DNA of 64,000 nt from DATFLS01 sp964413425 (GCA_964413425.1 CAYPST010000009.1:8529-72528), one strand, 5' to 3'. Numbered from the stretch's first letter, positions 19,601 through 28,444 are shown. The notes: generated by a model not told the origin, from the letters alone. Numbers and translations: made by a program.

Positions 19601-19727
19601 ACTTCTCCATGAACGGCGGAATCCACTGGTTAACATAATGCGCCCGGAAAATCCACTCCCTGTCCCAGTGATTGTGGGAAATGATGTGCGCGGTAATCAT
19701 TTCGTCGGAACTCTTCTGTGCACTCAC
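16602..19727 (-). CDS. Glycoside hydrolase family 38 alpha-mannosidase with a C-terminal coiled-coil tail
   Basis: A large retaining alpha-mannosidase of about 1041 residues. The N-terminal GH38 domain shows HNHWDREW (metal-binding His and Asp), FVLDGQTLILEDY, and MLDNFGQ, whose Asp (about residue 136) is the expected nucleophile. The middle and C-terminal beta domains follow. The last 100 or so residues are charged, helical and coiled-coil-like (EVESERQRFRELGRQL, then KTKVSALTRQHYEARVS), not usual for the family. I prefer the GTG at 19727, with AGGA 7 nt upstream, over the TTG at 19733. There is no signal peptide, so the enzyme is probably cytoplasmic. Substrate candidates are mannosides or mannosylglycerate-type solutes (E. 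coli MngB is GH38), but this is inference. Confidence 0.88.
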   Translation of the reverse strand: MSAQKSSDEMITAHIISHNHWDREWIFRAHYVNQWIPPFMEKLIRMMDRYPSYKFVLDGQTLILEDYFDQLPPAEARETRKKLRGFAEEGRLMIGPAYLQPDWGLVSGEALVRNLLIGMRMAEDMGGAMKVGWMLDNFGQIAQAPQILKGFDIDGAFVWRGVDMPPDDLRTEFWWEAPDGSRILGIYLLDSYRNAMVLSLTEDIAMDRIITHTHVLAPFASTPNVLLMNGYEQVPWPDNVLPIIEEFNQRKEAGIRLFQSTPPEYLEAVRLHDPDLPVLGGYLYSGKYMPILKGVFSSRSQLIGQNNECQRELVRWAEPFSTLAWVFGSEYPGRTLLRTWKTLLLNHTHDDVCGCSVDSIARDMQDRFARVRQTAGDLAQRAFRNIAQIIDTSRYEHALPLVVFNPSSRERGHVFGISMEIPDTVDRLSIVDSLGDPVPFQIASRLDDRTDLYLFAGEIPSLGYKTFYVKPGEQEKVPSRTVTVSEEERLMENDFLRVTINEDGSLNIHCKSTDEEYTGLGYFEDSGDCGDTYDYSYPGNDRIINSLDHPAKIRVVESGPLLARIRVEITMELPVSLSPDRTSRSEETTAYPVVTFVDLTADSHRVEVHTFVRNTVKDHRLRILFPTDIETDHSYVEAPFDIATFPIDTELTMPEKPEKMKDLMIAGHDVTPVNTHIMQNFVGLSDGKRGLTIASNKLGEYEILNARNTVALTLIRSVGWLARSDLLTRVGDVGPHIFTPEAQEIGDHVFTYSIYPNRGDWLEDRPHFMSDNQNMKFRAVQTDVHSGPLPEEYSFFSWASEDQAVSMRMTGLKRAESRDGVIMRFYNTTDDPVRGTLKIKSDVLRAFRTNLNEEEEQELPVHENTIEVEVRGKEIITLKLVVEFQAELYKRATEATNLLPELQMDPQLPPVDLPQVITRQEVESERQRFRELGRQLTGMRNKAYRKEDEIERKATRDLAKLAELQDLKTKVSALTRQHYEARVSVLENEQLYWMYKLEQELGEIGEELNWARTKKRVYEYLSNYYQIQLQRKNHKQDGDQV

Positions 19728-19773
19728 AGACAATCCTCATATAAAATCATCTGAATCGGGTAACCATTTCTCT

Positions 19774-19985
19774 GAGAGTGTTTAGAAAATATTGTTCTGA
19801 TACAAGATGCTGAACCTGACTTATGTTTATTGTGTAGAGAAAACATATTCAAAATTCATTGCGAGATTTGGGCAGTGATATGTTCTAATTTCTTTGTCCC
19901 GTCGTCACGGGATCTCTTTGCCGAAGGCCTGGAAGAGACTCCTTCGGAGCATCCCTTCGGGGCGAGGCGTTTTCTAAATAGACTC
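19774..19985. mobile_element. MITE-like inverted-repeat element, copy 3, opposite orientation
   Basis: The left end GAGAGTGTTTAGAAAA (19774-19789) pairs with the right end GCGTTTTCTAAATAGACTC (19967-19985). Inside the left end, ATACAAGATGCTGAACCTGA is the reverse complement of the conserved inner sequence of copies 1 and 5, so this copy is inverted. It ends 47 bp upstream of the GH38 start codon and may supply part of that gene's leader. Confidence 0.78.
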
Positions 19986-20679
19986 ATTTCTCTCCAAAAT
20001 TCTGTCGGATCTTAAACTCAGGATATAAGGTATATGGTAAATGATAGACGGAAAAGTGAAATTTTAACCAGTTCAGCAGGCATCCTCCCTTTCTCGCCGA
20101 ATATTATGCATCTGTCAGTTCAAGAGGCAAGGGACCAGAGAAGTGAGTTCCGATACCGGGGACGGTGCATTGCTCTCGAGACTCGGCGGAAAGAGAGAAC
20201 GTATGCCCTGAGGAGGCCTGGGCACCAACCAATCGTTTTCTCCTCTGAATTGGCTGGTTATTGTTTGGAAGCGTTGCCGAGGGTCAACCATTATTTTCTA
20301 TGCCCCTCCCTGCTTAACATTGAACTCCATCTCTCTGTTGCTTTTCTCACCGGTCTGCAGTGAGGATGGGGTCTCATCAGTTCCGGAAACAAGGTAGGCT
20401 GTAAGGTCGAGGGGCCCCGGTGAAATCACCTCCGAGATTTATTCACAAAGGCCATCTCGTATCATAAATCTCTGTTGTAACGAAGAGCGCTTCAACGGAA
20501 ACCTCTTCCTCACATTAGATTTTCTACAGATTTCTTTTATACATTTTTGGGTTGATATTATATTCAACTTACTGTGCTGCTCTACCGATGGAACCTTAGC
20601 TTTTAATAACATACGCACATATACATTACAGAACGTGACCAGTAAAATGCTGATTATGGAATGAAGTGGAGTAGAGTGA
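19986..20679. other. Intergenic region upstream of the DUF5916 gene
   Basis: About 690 bp with no supported gene. The first half is mixed composition with short unsupported frames. GGTCGAGGGGCCCCGGTGAA at 20406-20425 is strongly palindromic. The last 200 bp before 20680 are AT-rich, the likely promoter area of the outer-membrane protein gene. I saw no known structured RNA. Confidence 0.4.
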
Positions 20680-23256
20680 ATGGAGTATTACAGCATTACG
20701 TGTTTCCGGATAATTCGAGTATGGGTGGTGATCAGTCTGGCGATAACTGTTGGACTGGGTCAGCCGTCCGATGCAGCCGCTCAGGCGAAGTCAGGACTTC
20801 CGGAACGTCCTGCCGTGACCGCATTCCGAATTTCAAATGCCATAACTATCGACGGAAATCTGGATGAACCCGCCTGGCAGCGGGCGCAGGTGGCATCCGG
20901 ATTCACCCAGTTCGAACCCGATGAAGGAGCAGAGCCCACCTTCCCCACCGAAATCCGGATCCTCTATGATAACCAGCAGATCTATATCGGTGCCCTGCTG
21001 CATGACCCCCAGCCGGGTCGCATTGCGGACCTGTTTTCCCGGCGCGATGAGATCGATCAGGTGGATTACTTCTGGGTCTCTATCGATTCGCGCCTGAACC
21101 GGAAAACCGCCTATACCTTCGCCGTAAGTGCCGCGGGCGTCCAGGCCGACGGTATCATCACCAACCGGCACAGGATGAGACGCGGTCCGAATGCTGAAGG
21201 TCCGTTCGACACCTCCTGGGACGGTGTGTGGGATTCGGCCGTCCGGGTCACTCCGGAGGGCTGGGTGGCGGAGATCGCCATCCCCTATGCCATGCTGCGC
21301 TTTCCGAAACAATCGTCCCAGATCTGGGGACTGAATTTTCATCGCAATATCCAGCGGTTAAGTGAAATCGCCGAGTGGACCCATATTCCCCGGAGCGTCA
21401 GCGATTATGTCACCCATTACGGTTTGCTCCGGGGGATAGAAGAGATCCAGCCCCGGCGAAATCTGCAGACCATACCTTATACTCTCTCTAAAAAGGTCAC
21501 CGGCCTGAATCCCGAGACGGCGACATTTGATATCGGATCGGATTTCAAAATCGGGTTGACCTCCGGAACGACTTTGGACGCCACCGTCAATCCGGATTTC
21601 GGCCAGGTGGAATCCGATCCCGCGGTGCTGAATCTCACCACCTTCGAAACCATCTATCCGGAAAAGCGCCCCTTCTTCCTGGAAGGCGTGGATATTTTTG
21701 ACTTCGAGCTGCCGGGCCGGGACGGAAAAACGCTCTATACCCGACGGATTGGCGGGGAAATCTCTCCCATCATTGGCGCCCTGAAATTAACAGGCCACAC
21801 CGAAAATGATTACGCGTTCGGTTTCCTGGGAGCTGCCACCGGCCGGGAGTTTACGCCAGGTCGATATTATATGGCCGGTCGCCTGCGCCGCGATTTCTCG
21901 GGCACCTCACACATCGGGGGGATGCTGACCGGGTACAGTAATGGCCCTTCCAACGATCTCTCGAAACGGAGCATGACAGGCGGAGCGGACTGGAGATTCC
22001 GGTTCGACGATGAAGTCTATGAGTTCCAGGGATTTGGGATCTTCTCGCAGAATCGATCACAAGAGCCTGCCATCAATGACGCCTGGCAGTCAGAAACAGG
22101 ATACGGAGGCAGCCTTGCATTCGGCAAAGAAGTGGGGAATATTACCTACAACAGCAGGGCTATCATTTATACCGATAACCTGGACCTGAATGATGTGGGG
22201 CAGATCCGGCAGAATGATTTGATAGAAACCCAGATCGGTGGACATATCCTGCTGAATAACAATCAGCCGTTCGGACCGTTCCGGCGGGCCGAAGTCTTCG
22301 GGTTTCTTTCCAATCTCTGGGCCTATTCCACTGGATTAAACCGGGGATTCGGGGGCATCATTTTCACGACCTGGGAATTGAAATCCTACCAGAGCATTTC
22401 AATCGGACTGGATCCCGATGATATCGGAGGTTACGATATCCGGGAAACCCGGGGATTGGGCCCCTATAAAAATCCCGGCGAACTGGAGCTGCGCCTGGGA
22501 TTCGACAGCGACTCCCGGAAGCGATATCAGTTATCCCCCCGGTTCCGTTTGGGCACCACCGGGATCGGCGGAACTAAGATGGAAGGACAACTTGAAGGCC
22601 GATGGGACCTTTCTTCCCGGATCAGGTTGGGGGGAGAAATCGAACACGGCCGGAATTCGAACATCGAGGCCTGGATGGCAAACGAACCGATCAGGCGACA
22701 GGACGGTACCTGGTCTATCGGACCATCCAATGTAGAACCGGCTGAGGTCGATCCGTCACAATACCGGGCTTTTCAAGGTGCCGGGGAACTCGACGACATC
22801 ATGGATACGGCTGCCGATGGTGTTTACTACGTGCCGGTATTCGGCCGCAGGAACACCCGGGAATTCAATTTTGAGTTCCGCGGAGAGGTCGCACTCAATC
22901 CCAATCTCTCCCTGCAGCTGTTCAGCCAGCTGTTCGTGGCCCGGGGCCAATATACCGACCCCGGCGTGCTCACCACTCCCGATCAGATCCAGGCGTTCCC
23001 GTCATATCCGAAACGCCAGGACTTTTCTCTGCACAGCTACATTCTTAATGCTGTAATTCGCTGGGAGTATCAACCGGGATCCACACTCTACCTGGTGTGG
23101 TCACAGAGCCGACGAAGCGACCATAACAGCCCCCTGCTGGATCCGGATGTCCCGTCGCCCTACGATGTCACCCTGCAAGACCAGGTAGCGGATACTTTCG
23201 GTATCTATCCCACCAACGTCTTCATGCTGAAGATTGACTATACGCTTTTATGGTGA
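20680..23256 (+). CDS. DUF5916 outer-membrane protein with N-terminal CBM9-like domain
   Basis: An 858-residue exported protein. A hydrophobic signal segment (RIIRVWVVISLAITVGL) ending near DAAAQA is followed by a carbohydrate-binding family 9-like domain, with IDGNLDEPAW and the conserved YDNQQIYIGALLHD. Next comes the DUF5916 region with VNPDFGQVESDPAVLNLTTF and PEKRPFFLEG. The C-terminal 400 residues are aromatic-rich alternating strands typical of a beta barrel. Such proteins occur in FCB-group and related bacteria; the role is unproven but probably surface binding or transport of organic ligands. It is monocistronic, with an AT-rich leader. Confidence 0.85.
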   Translation: MEYYSITCFRIIRVWVVISLAITVGLGQPSDAAAQAKSGLPERPAVTAFRISNAITIDGNLDEPAWQRAQVASGFTQFEPDEGAEPTFPTEIRILYDNQQIYIGALLHDPQPGRIADLFSRRDEIDQVDYFWVSIDSRLNRKTAYTFAVSAAGVQADGIITNRHRMRRGPNAEGPFDTSWDGVWDSAVRVTPEGWVAEIAIPYAMLRFPKQSSQIWGLNFHRNIQRLSEIAEWTHIPRSVSDYVTHYGLLRGIEEIQPRRNLQTIPYTLSKKVTGLNPETATFDIGSDFKIGLTSGTTLDATVNPDFGQVESDPAVLNLTTFETIYPEKRPFFLEGVDIFDFELPGRDGKTLYTRRIGGEISPIIGALKLTGHTENDYAFGFLGAATGREFTPGRYYMAGRLRRDFSGTSHIGGMLTGYSNGPSNDLSKRSMTGGADWRFRFDDEVYEFQGFGIFSQNRSQEPAINDAWQSETGYGGSLAFGKEVGNITYNSRAIIYTDNLDLNDVGQIRQNDLIETQIGGHILLNNNQPFGPFRRAEVFGFLSNLWAYSTGLNRGFGGIIFTTWELKSYQSISIGLDPDDIGGYDIRETRGLGPYKNPGELELRLGFDSDSRKRYQLSPRFRLGTTGIGGTKMEGQLEGRWDLSSRIRLGGEIEHGRNSNIEAWMANEPIRRQDGTWSIGPSNVEPAEVDPSQYRAFQGAGELDDIMDTAADGVYYVPVFGRRNTREFNFEFRGEVALNPNLSLQLFSQLFVARGQYTDPGVLTTPDQIQAFPSYPKRQDFSLHSYILNAVIRWEYQPGSTLYLVWSQSRRSDHNSPLLDPDVPSPYDVTLQDQVADTFGIYPTNVFMLKIDYTLLW

Positions 23257-23378
23257 ACATTCTTTCGGGTCGTAAGATGCCAGCCAGCCTGAAAAGCACT
23301 GTCTCCAGGCAGACTTCAGTGATGGGAAGGAGCGTTTCACGGCCACCGGATTTACTGATGCGCTGATCCGCCGGCTGA

Positions 23379-24857
23379 CTATAAGACATGCAGTTCGGCG
23401 ATTTTCCGGAAGTGATACCCGTATATGGTCATAGTAACCGCCGTCGGAAAAAGTTTCGGGCGCCGGAGGAGTGTCCATCCCAGAAGCTTCCAGTACTGAA
23501 GCCGTTCCTTCCCTTTGATCCCCAGATGATAAACGCTTCGCAGAAAGGCCATAATATGGGCTCCATCCACAGGGATCCCGCTGAGAGACGGGGAATAGTC
23601 TTGTAAAAATGTCTTCACCCGCTGATAATAATGTTTGGGTGAGTAAATGGTGCGGATGATGGAATGATAGCCCTGTCGGAGTGTCTCCAGTCCCATAAGC
23701 GGGATAATATTGGTGGATCCGTCTACGTTGTCTCCCGACGTGTTCCCCAGCAATCGTTTGGCTTTCTGCAGCCGCTCGTGCAGTTTGGTCCCCACCGGAG
23801 CCTGCAGGAGCCCCACCATGGAGACCACGATCCCGCTCCGCTGAATGAACTGGATCTGCCGCTCGAAAATCGAAGGGGAATCGCTGTCGAAGCCCACGAT
23901 AAACCCGCCCTGGACCTGCAGACCAGCCCGGTGCAGCCTCCGGACGTCGTTGAGCAGGTTGCGATTCTGGTTATGACTCTTTTTGGCTTCCTTGAGCCCC
24001 AACTCATCCGGGGTTTCGATCCCCACGAACACCTGGTTAAACCCCGCTTCCGTCATCATGTGTATCAGGGATTCGTCGTCGGCCAGGTTGATGGACACTT
24101 GGGTATAGAAGGTGATTTCCTGATGGGTTTTCCGCCATTCGACAAGGGCGGGCAGCAGATCGTTTTTCAGGTGTTTTCTATGCCCGATAAAGTTGTCGTC
24201 AACAAAAAAGATCCCTTCCCGCCATCCCCCCTCATACAGGGCATCCAGTTCGGCGAGAACCTGGTTCGCCGATTTCACCCGGGGGCGGTGACCCAGGAGA
24301 GCCGTGACGTTACAGAATTCGCAGTGATACGGGCATCCCCGGGAATATTGAATACTCATGGAGCTGTACTGCCTCATATCCAGTAAATCCCACTCGGGAA
24401 TGGGTGTGCTCTCCAGGTCAGGGTGGCCCTCGCAGCTGTATATCTGTTCCGGCTGTCCTCCCTGCAGATCCGCAAGAAAAGGCGGAAGCGAGCATTCCGC
24501 TTCCCCCATGACAAAATGATCCACCTGGTTAAAATCCTGATGTTCGGTGGTAAACAGCGGCCCCCCGGCAACAACTGTCAGGCCGGCGTTTTTACAGGCC
24601 TCAATGGCCTGGTGCGCCGACTGCCGCTGCACGGTCATCCCGCTGATAAACGCCGCATCCGCCCAGGTGAGATCATCCTCCGTCAATGAGGTCACATTCA
24701 AATCCAGTAATCGCTTCTCCCAGGTATCCGGGAGCATGGGAGCGATGGTGAGCAGTCCCAGCGGCGGTGAAACGGCCTTCTTCCGGATAAATTTCAGCGC
24801 ATGCTTGAAACTCCAGAAGGTATCCGGAAACTCGGGATAAAGCAGCAGAACTTTCAT
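23379..24857 (-). CDS. B12-binding-domain radical SAM protein (DUF4070 type)
   Basis: A 492-residue class B radical SAM protein. Residues 1-140 form a cobalamin-binding-like domain (LLYPEFPDTFWSFKHAL, ISGMTVQRQS, VAGGPLFT). The cluster motif RGCPYHCEFCNV lies near residue 175, followed by FFVDDNFIGH and GFIVGFDSD. The C-terminal region matches the DUF4070 extension shared with hopanoid-modifying HpnP/HpnJ. These enzymes usually methylate or rearrange unreactive carbons. The gene is isolated, with no hopanoid or lipid genes adjacent, so the substrate is unknown. GGAAAG precedes the start. Confidence 0.85.
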   Translation of the reverse strand: MKVLLLYPEFPDTFWSFKHALKFIRKKAVSPPLGLLTIAPMLPDTWEKRLLDLNVTSLTEDDLTWADAAFISGMTVQRQSAHQAIEACKNAGLTVVAGGPLFTTEHQDFNQVDHFVMGEAECSLPPFLADLQGGQPEQIYSCEGHPDLESTPIPEWDLLDMRQYSSMSIQYSRGCPYHCEFCNVTALLGHRPRVKSANQVLAELDALYEGGWREGIFFVDDNFIGHRKHLKNDLLPALVEWRKTHQEITFYTQVSINLADDESLIHMMTEAGFNQVFVGIETPDELGLKEAKKSHNQNRNLLNDVRRLHRAGLQVQGGFIVGFDSDSPSIFERQIQFIQRSGIVVSMVGLLQAPVGTKLHERLQKAKRLLGNTSGDNVDGSTNIIPLMGLETLRQGYHSIIRTIYSPKHYYQRVKTFLQDYSPSLSGIPVDGAHIMAFLRSVYHLGIKGKERLQYWKLLGWTLLRRPKLFPTAVTMTIYGYHFRKIAELHVL

Positions 24858-24987
24858 AACTGTATAAACTTTCCTTTTTGTTGATTATAAAGAAAACAGA
24901 GACCCTTTTAAAGAGCTAATTGAACGATTCCACAATCAAAAAAGACTCGGCAGAATACAACCCGCCAGGTGTACTGCCCGGCACGCA

Positions 24988-25271
24988 TTGAGGGAATATA
25001 CTGGCCCGAAGAATCCCTTGCCCCTCGTCCGCGCCCTTTATGGCATGTCTGCCAACGCGGTGAAAACGCAACTCTGGATTGCTGTTTCAGTGTATGTGCT
25101 GGTCGCGATCATTGGGAAAGAACGGGAGCCGGATATCAGTCTCTGCACTTTTTACGAATTATCAGTGTGACCGTCTTTGAAAAAGTTGATATTTTACAAC
25201 TAGTTATTGAGACTGATTACACAACCTCAGGCCTCGATATTACCAACCAATTGAAATTATTTGATTTATAA
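24988..25271 (+). pseudogene. Decayed C-terminal fragment of an IS4-family transposase
   Basis: In one frame (about 25030-25167) the translation reads ALYGMSANAVKTQLWIAVSV then YVLVAIIGKE, the characteristic end of IS4-type transposases. That frame stops at 25170, and the match continues in the next frame from about 25150 as SVTVFEKVDILQLV and ends NQLKLFDL at the TAA at 25271. A one-base shift therefore breaks the gene, and the N-terminal two thirds, including the catalytic DDE residues, are absent. CCGGACACCAGTG directly after the stop may be a remnant of the IS terminal repeat. It is non-functional. Confidence 0.82.
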
Positions 25272-25430
25272 CCGGACACCAGTGATGCTGGCAGTAAAGA
25301 ATGAGGGTCAAATATCGGAACTATCTCGGCTGCGCTGACTATGAAGTTTGGTATGAAAAAGCTGCGTTTCCATAATCACCTGGTTGGTTTTTGCTCCCTC
25401 CTGCTAAACCGGGTGATTATGGTTCTTCTT

Positions 25431-25901
25431 CTAATATCGTAAATGATGCAGCAGAAGCAAGATCCTTTTCTGCAGATTGATAATCCGGACCCGCCACCGA
25501 ATTTTCGGATTCTCCCTGTCTATTTCATAGATTTGTTTGAGAGTTTTTATTTTATCATAGATGTTTTCCACCAGCGATGCGGTATCCTTCCCTATAAAAG
25601 TCCCTAACTCGGTCTCTGCAATCGCTTCAGTTCCGGTGATTTTTTTCCGGTTCAATCTGTTGAAACTAAAAGAACTGCGAAGAAGCCTGTCGTATTCAAT
25701 TGTTTTGAACCGGGGCACCGCTTTCAGGGGCGCGGTCTCCTTTTCCAAAACCATCCAGCAGAGCGTGGCGTTGGTTTTGATTTCTTCCAGGAGCGCCCGG
25801 GAATCGCCTTTTTTGTTTCTGCTTATTTCAGCGATGGCTTTGCCGGTTTTGCCCAGGGAACTCAGGGCATTGAACAGCTCGATAATACTGGTCACCATCA
25901 T
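25431..25901 (-). CDS. Hypothetical helical protein
   Basis: A 156-residue protein with no recognised family. I chose the ATG at 25901, where GAGGGAGAGATTGC supplies a ribosome site; a longer in-frame start at 25958 lacks one. The sequence is charged and mostly helical (FNALSSLGKTGKAIAEISRN, IKTNATLCWMVLEKE, VENIYDKIKTLKQIYEIDR) and ends in a basic, leucine-rich tail. There is no signal or membrane segment. It stands alone next to the IS4 remnant and may be accessory DNA. Confidence 0.6.
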   Translation of the reverse strand: MMVTSIIELFNALSSLGKTGKAIAEISRNKKGDSRALLEEIKTNATLCWMVLEKETAPLKAVPRFKTIEYDRLLRSSFSFNRLNRKKITGTEAIAETELGTFIGKDTASLVENIYDKIKTLKQIYEIDRENPKIRWRVRIINLQKRILLLLHHLRY

Positions 25902-26388
25902 GCAATCTCTCCCTCTTTGAATATGAACATTCCGGCTTTTGCCCTGGTCATTCCCCACGGCTCAGGGACCACTTTTTTCTGCATTCACCCTGTGGAACTG
26001 CCCGCTGTTATCTGCATTCGCTTTCAAAATCTTTCCAATGGGAGGATCATTTCATTCGGAGACAGGAGGTTTCAGTACTCCACGGGGTTCAGCCAGGTGT
26101 GTATTTTCTCCCAAATTATACAGACGATATCTGCCTGAATTTATTCGTTGTAATTGATCAAATCCATTGCGAAAATGCTACAAAGCTCTTTATTCTATTT
26201 TGCGTACGTTGTCTTTATCCGATATTAATCGTATTATTTAAATAGAGTGTATTCTAATATCATTATCCTGATAGGGATTCTGGCAGTAAATGACTTAAAA
26301 GATCACAAATATTTCTGGTATGATAGTTAACATTCTTAATTTGAAATTTTTTCACGATGAACGATCAACCGCAAGGAGTAGTTAACTT
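25902..26388. other. AT-rich leader region upstream of mpgS
   Basis: The first half contains only unsupported short frames. From about 26150 the sequence is strongly AT-rich and ends with GCAAGGAGTAGTTAACTT before the mpgS ATG, a clear ribosome site. Confidence 0.5.
26295..26324 (+). promoter_or_regulatory. Possible sigma-70-type promoter of mpgS-mpgP
   Basis: TATGAT (26319-26324), preceded by TGG as an extended -10, has TTAAAA (26295-26300) 18 bp upstream as a weak -35. It lies about 65 bp before the mpgS start. This is a pattern match only. Confidence 0.35.
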
Positions 26389-27576
26389 ATGAGGCTGGAG
26401 ACTTTTCGTTACACTGAGCGGTTTGGGTCTGTTATTATGCGAGACGTTCAAAAAGTCCTTGAGTTAGATTCCGGCTGGAAAAAAGAGAATAAACTCCATG
26501 AAACCTTCGCCGCCCGTAAAGTTGAAGAGAGAAAGATTAAGGATATCGAAGACAAAATGGCCATTATCATCCCCACCAGGGATGAAAAACTGCGGCTGTT
26601 CGAAGGAGTGGTAAGCGGCGTACCGCACGAATGCTTGAAGATTGTTATTTCCAATAGCGAACGCAGGCAATTTGATCGATTTGCGATGGAGAAGGAGACC
26701 CTCAAACAGTACTGTCAATTTACGAAAAACCAGGCCTATATTTTACACCAGAAGGATCCTCACATTGGAGAATCACTGCAGGCGGCGGGATATACGGATA
26801 TTCTCGATGACAATGGGATCGTGCGCGATGGCAAAGCGGAGGGCATGATCCTGGGTATTTTTCTTGCGAAACTTTTCGGGAAAAAGTATATCGGGTTTAT
26901 CGACGCGGATAATTATTTCCCGGCCACCGTACTGGAGTATATCCGCGCCTATTCCGCTGCATTAAGTATGGCAAGAATGCCATATGCTATGGTCCGGATC
27001 CTGTGGCATTATAAACCGAAAATTCTTGGGGAAGGCCTGTACTTCAAAAAATGGGGACGCGTCTCGCAAATCACGAACAAGTGCATGAACTCCATGATTT
27101 CCGTCAACACCGGCTTTGAAACAGACGTGATTAAAACCGGGAATGCAGGCGAGCATGCCATGAGTCTCAACCTGGCGGAGGTCATCCCGTATGCTTCGGG
27201 ATTTGCCATTGAACCACAGGAATTGGTCTCCGTATTTGAGCACTATGGCGGCGTCCATGCGGTTTCGGCGGGAGAAAATGCCAGTGAGGGGATCGAAATA
27301 TTCCAGATTGAATCCCGGAACCCACATCTCCATGAAGATAAGGGGGAAGAGCACTTACATGAGATGGTGCTGGACGGATTGGGCTCCATCTATCATTCCC
27401 CGCTCTGTGCCAAGGAAACCAAGCGGCTTATTCTGGACCAGCTCAGACGCCGGAACATTTTGAACGATGAACAAGTTCCCCCGGCGCCGAAGCTGATCTC
27501 ACCACCCTCCACGGCCGATTTCGCCAAATTCAGAGAAATCGTCGAAAATCACCTGGGATCCTACAGCGTACCCTAG
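26389..27576 (+). CDS. mpgS: Mannosyl-3-phosphoglycerate synthase (GT55)
   Basis: A 395-residue glycosyltransferase transferring mannose from GDP-mannose to 3-phosphoglycerate, the first step to the compatible solute mannosylglycerate. Family hallmarks are MAIIIPTRDEKLRLFEGV, VISNSERR, GKAEGMILGIFLAKLFGKKY, the metal-binding FIDADNYFP (about residue 170), MVRILWHYKPK and the KIL-rich GT55 core. Length is normal. The phosphatase gene follows 14 bp later, making a two-gene operon. Known owners include Thermus, Rhodothermus, hyperthermophilic archaea and some marine bacteria, suggesting salt or heat adaptation here. Confidence 0.95.
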   Translation: MRLETFRYTERFGSVIMRDVQKVLELDSGWKKENKLHETFAARKVEERKIKDIEDKMAIIIPTRDEKLRLFEGVVSGVPHECLKIVISNSERRQFDRFAMEKETLKQYCQFTKNQAYILHQKDPHIGESLQAAGYTDILDDNGIVRDGKAEGMILGIFLAKLFGKKYIGFIDADNYFPATVLEYIRAYSAALSMARMPYAMVRILWHYKPKILGEGLYFKKWGRVSQITNKCMNSMISVNTGFETDVIKTGNAGEHAMSLNLAEVIPYASGFAIEPQELVSVFEHYGGVHAVSAGENASEGIEIFQIESRNPHLHEDKGEEHLHEMVLDGLGSIYHSPLCAKETKRLILDQLRRRNILNDEQVPPAPKLISPPSTADFAKFREIVENHLGSYSVP

Positions 27577-27590
27577 AGCGCACACAGCCG

Positions 27591-28415
27591 GTGAACCCCC
27601 ATTCCAAGCCACACACAATCGTCTTTACGGATCTGGATGGCACCCTCCTCGGCCTGCTAAATCAATCACCGGATGAGGCTCTGCCCGCTCTCGCGCACCT
27701 CCGGAAGCGCACGGTTCCGGTGATTTTCTGCTCGGCAAAAACCCGCGCCGAACAGGAAGTCCTCCGGGAATCCCTCCGGATTACTGACCCCTTTATTGTT
27801 GAGAACGGCGGGGCGATTTTTATACCCCGCGACTATTTCTCCTTCGCCTTTGAATACCAGAAAAATACGGAGGAGTACCGGGTTATCGAACTTGGTACTC
27901 CGTACAATGAACTCCGGACAGTGGTTGATCGGATACGCCGGGATCTCCACATTCATTTCGAAGGATTCGGCGATCTCTCTCCCGCCGGAATCGCGGAGAA
28001 AACCGGATTGGATCGGGAGTCGGCCCGGCGGGCGGGCGCACGGGAGTACGACGAAACCCTCTTCCTGAATGAACTGACCGACCGGGAACGCCAGCGGGTC
28101 CTCACTGCCATTGAACACACCGGTATGCGCTGGACACACGGGGGTCGCTTTTACCATATAATGGGTGCAAACGATAAAGGCCGGGCGGCCGCCCTGCTCA
28201 CCGCACTGTTCCAGCGAAAATGGAATCAGGTGCGAACCATCGGATTGGGAGACAGCCGGAACGATACGGAACTCCTGGCAGCCATGGATATTCCGATCCT
28301 GGTGGAAAAACACGAGGGCGGCTGGGAAGATCTTGCCCTGTCAAATTTGCAGAAAGTCCACGGTCGCGGACCGGTCGGCTGGCGGCGGGCGATTGAACAA
28401 TTTATGCTTGATTAG
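27591..28415 (+). CDS. mpgP: Mannosyl-3-phosphoglycerate phosphatase
   Basis: A 274-residue HAD phosphatase of the MpgP/YedP branch that dephosphorylates mannosyl-3-phosphoglycerate to mannosylglycerate. Motif I is FTDLDGTLL (Asp14 nucleophile, Asp16 acid). Motif II is FCSAKTRAE, with IVENGGAIFIP conserved in the family. Motif IV is LGDSRNDTELL, binding Mg. The likely start is the GTG at 27591; no ATG lies nearby and the ribosome site is weak, so translation may depend on coupling to mpgS 14 bp upstream. Confidence 0.93.
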   Translation: MNPHSKPHTIVFTDLDGTLLGLLNQSPDEALPALAHLRKRTVPVIFCSAKTRAEQEVLRESLRITDPFIVENGGAIFIPRDYFSFAFEYQKNTEEYRVIELGTPYNELRTVVDRIRRDLHIHFEGFGDLSPAGIAEKTGLDRESARRAGAREYDETLFLNELTDRERQRVLTAIEHTGMRWTHGGRFYHIMGANDKGRAAALLTALFQRKWNQVRTIGLGDSRNDTELLAAMDIPILVEKHEGGWEDLALSNLQKVHGRGPVGWRRAIEQFMLD

Positions 28416-28444
28416 CCGCTTCCCATATGAGAGAAACAGTGAAA

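Noticed and set aside
20034..20363. 109-codon plus-strand frame upstream of the DUF5916 gene, and the possibility of a structured RNA
   Set aside because: No protein features, and I could not match the palindromic stretches to any RNA family I know; without folding or comparison this would be a guess.
23664..24386. 240-codon plus-strand frame opposite the B12 radical SAM gene
   Set aside because: Antisense shadow; the minus-strand protein has full cobalamin and cluster motifs.
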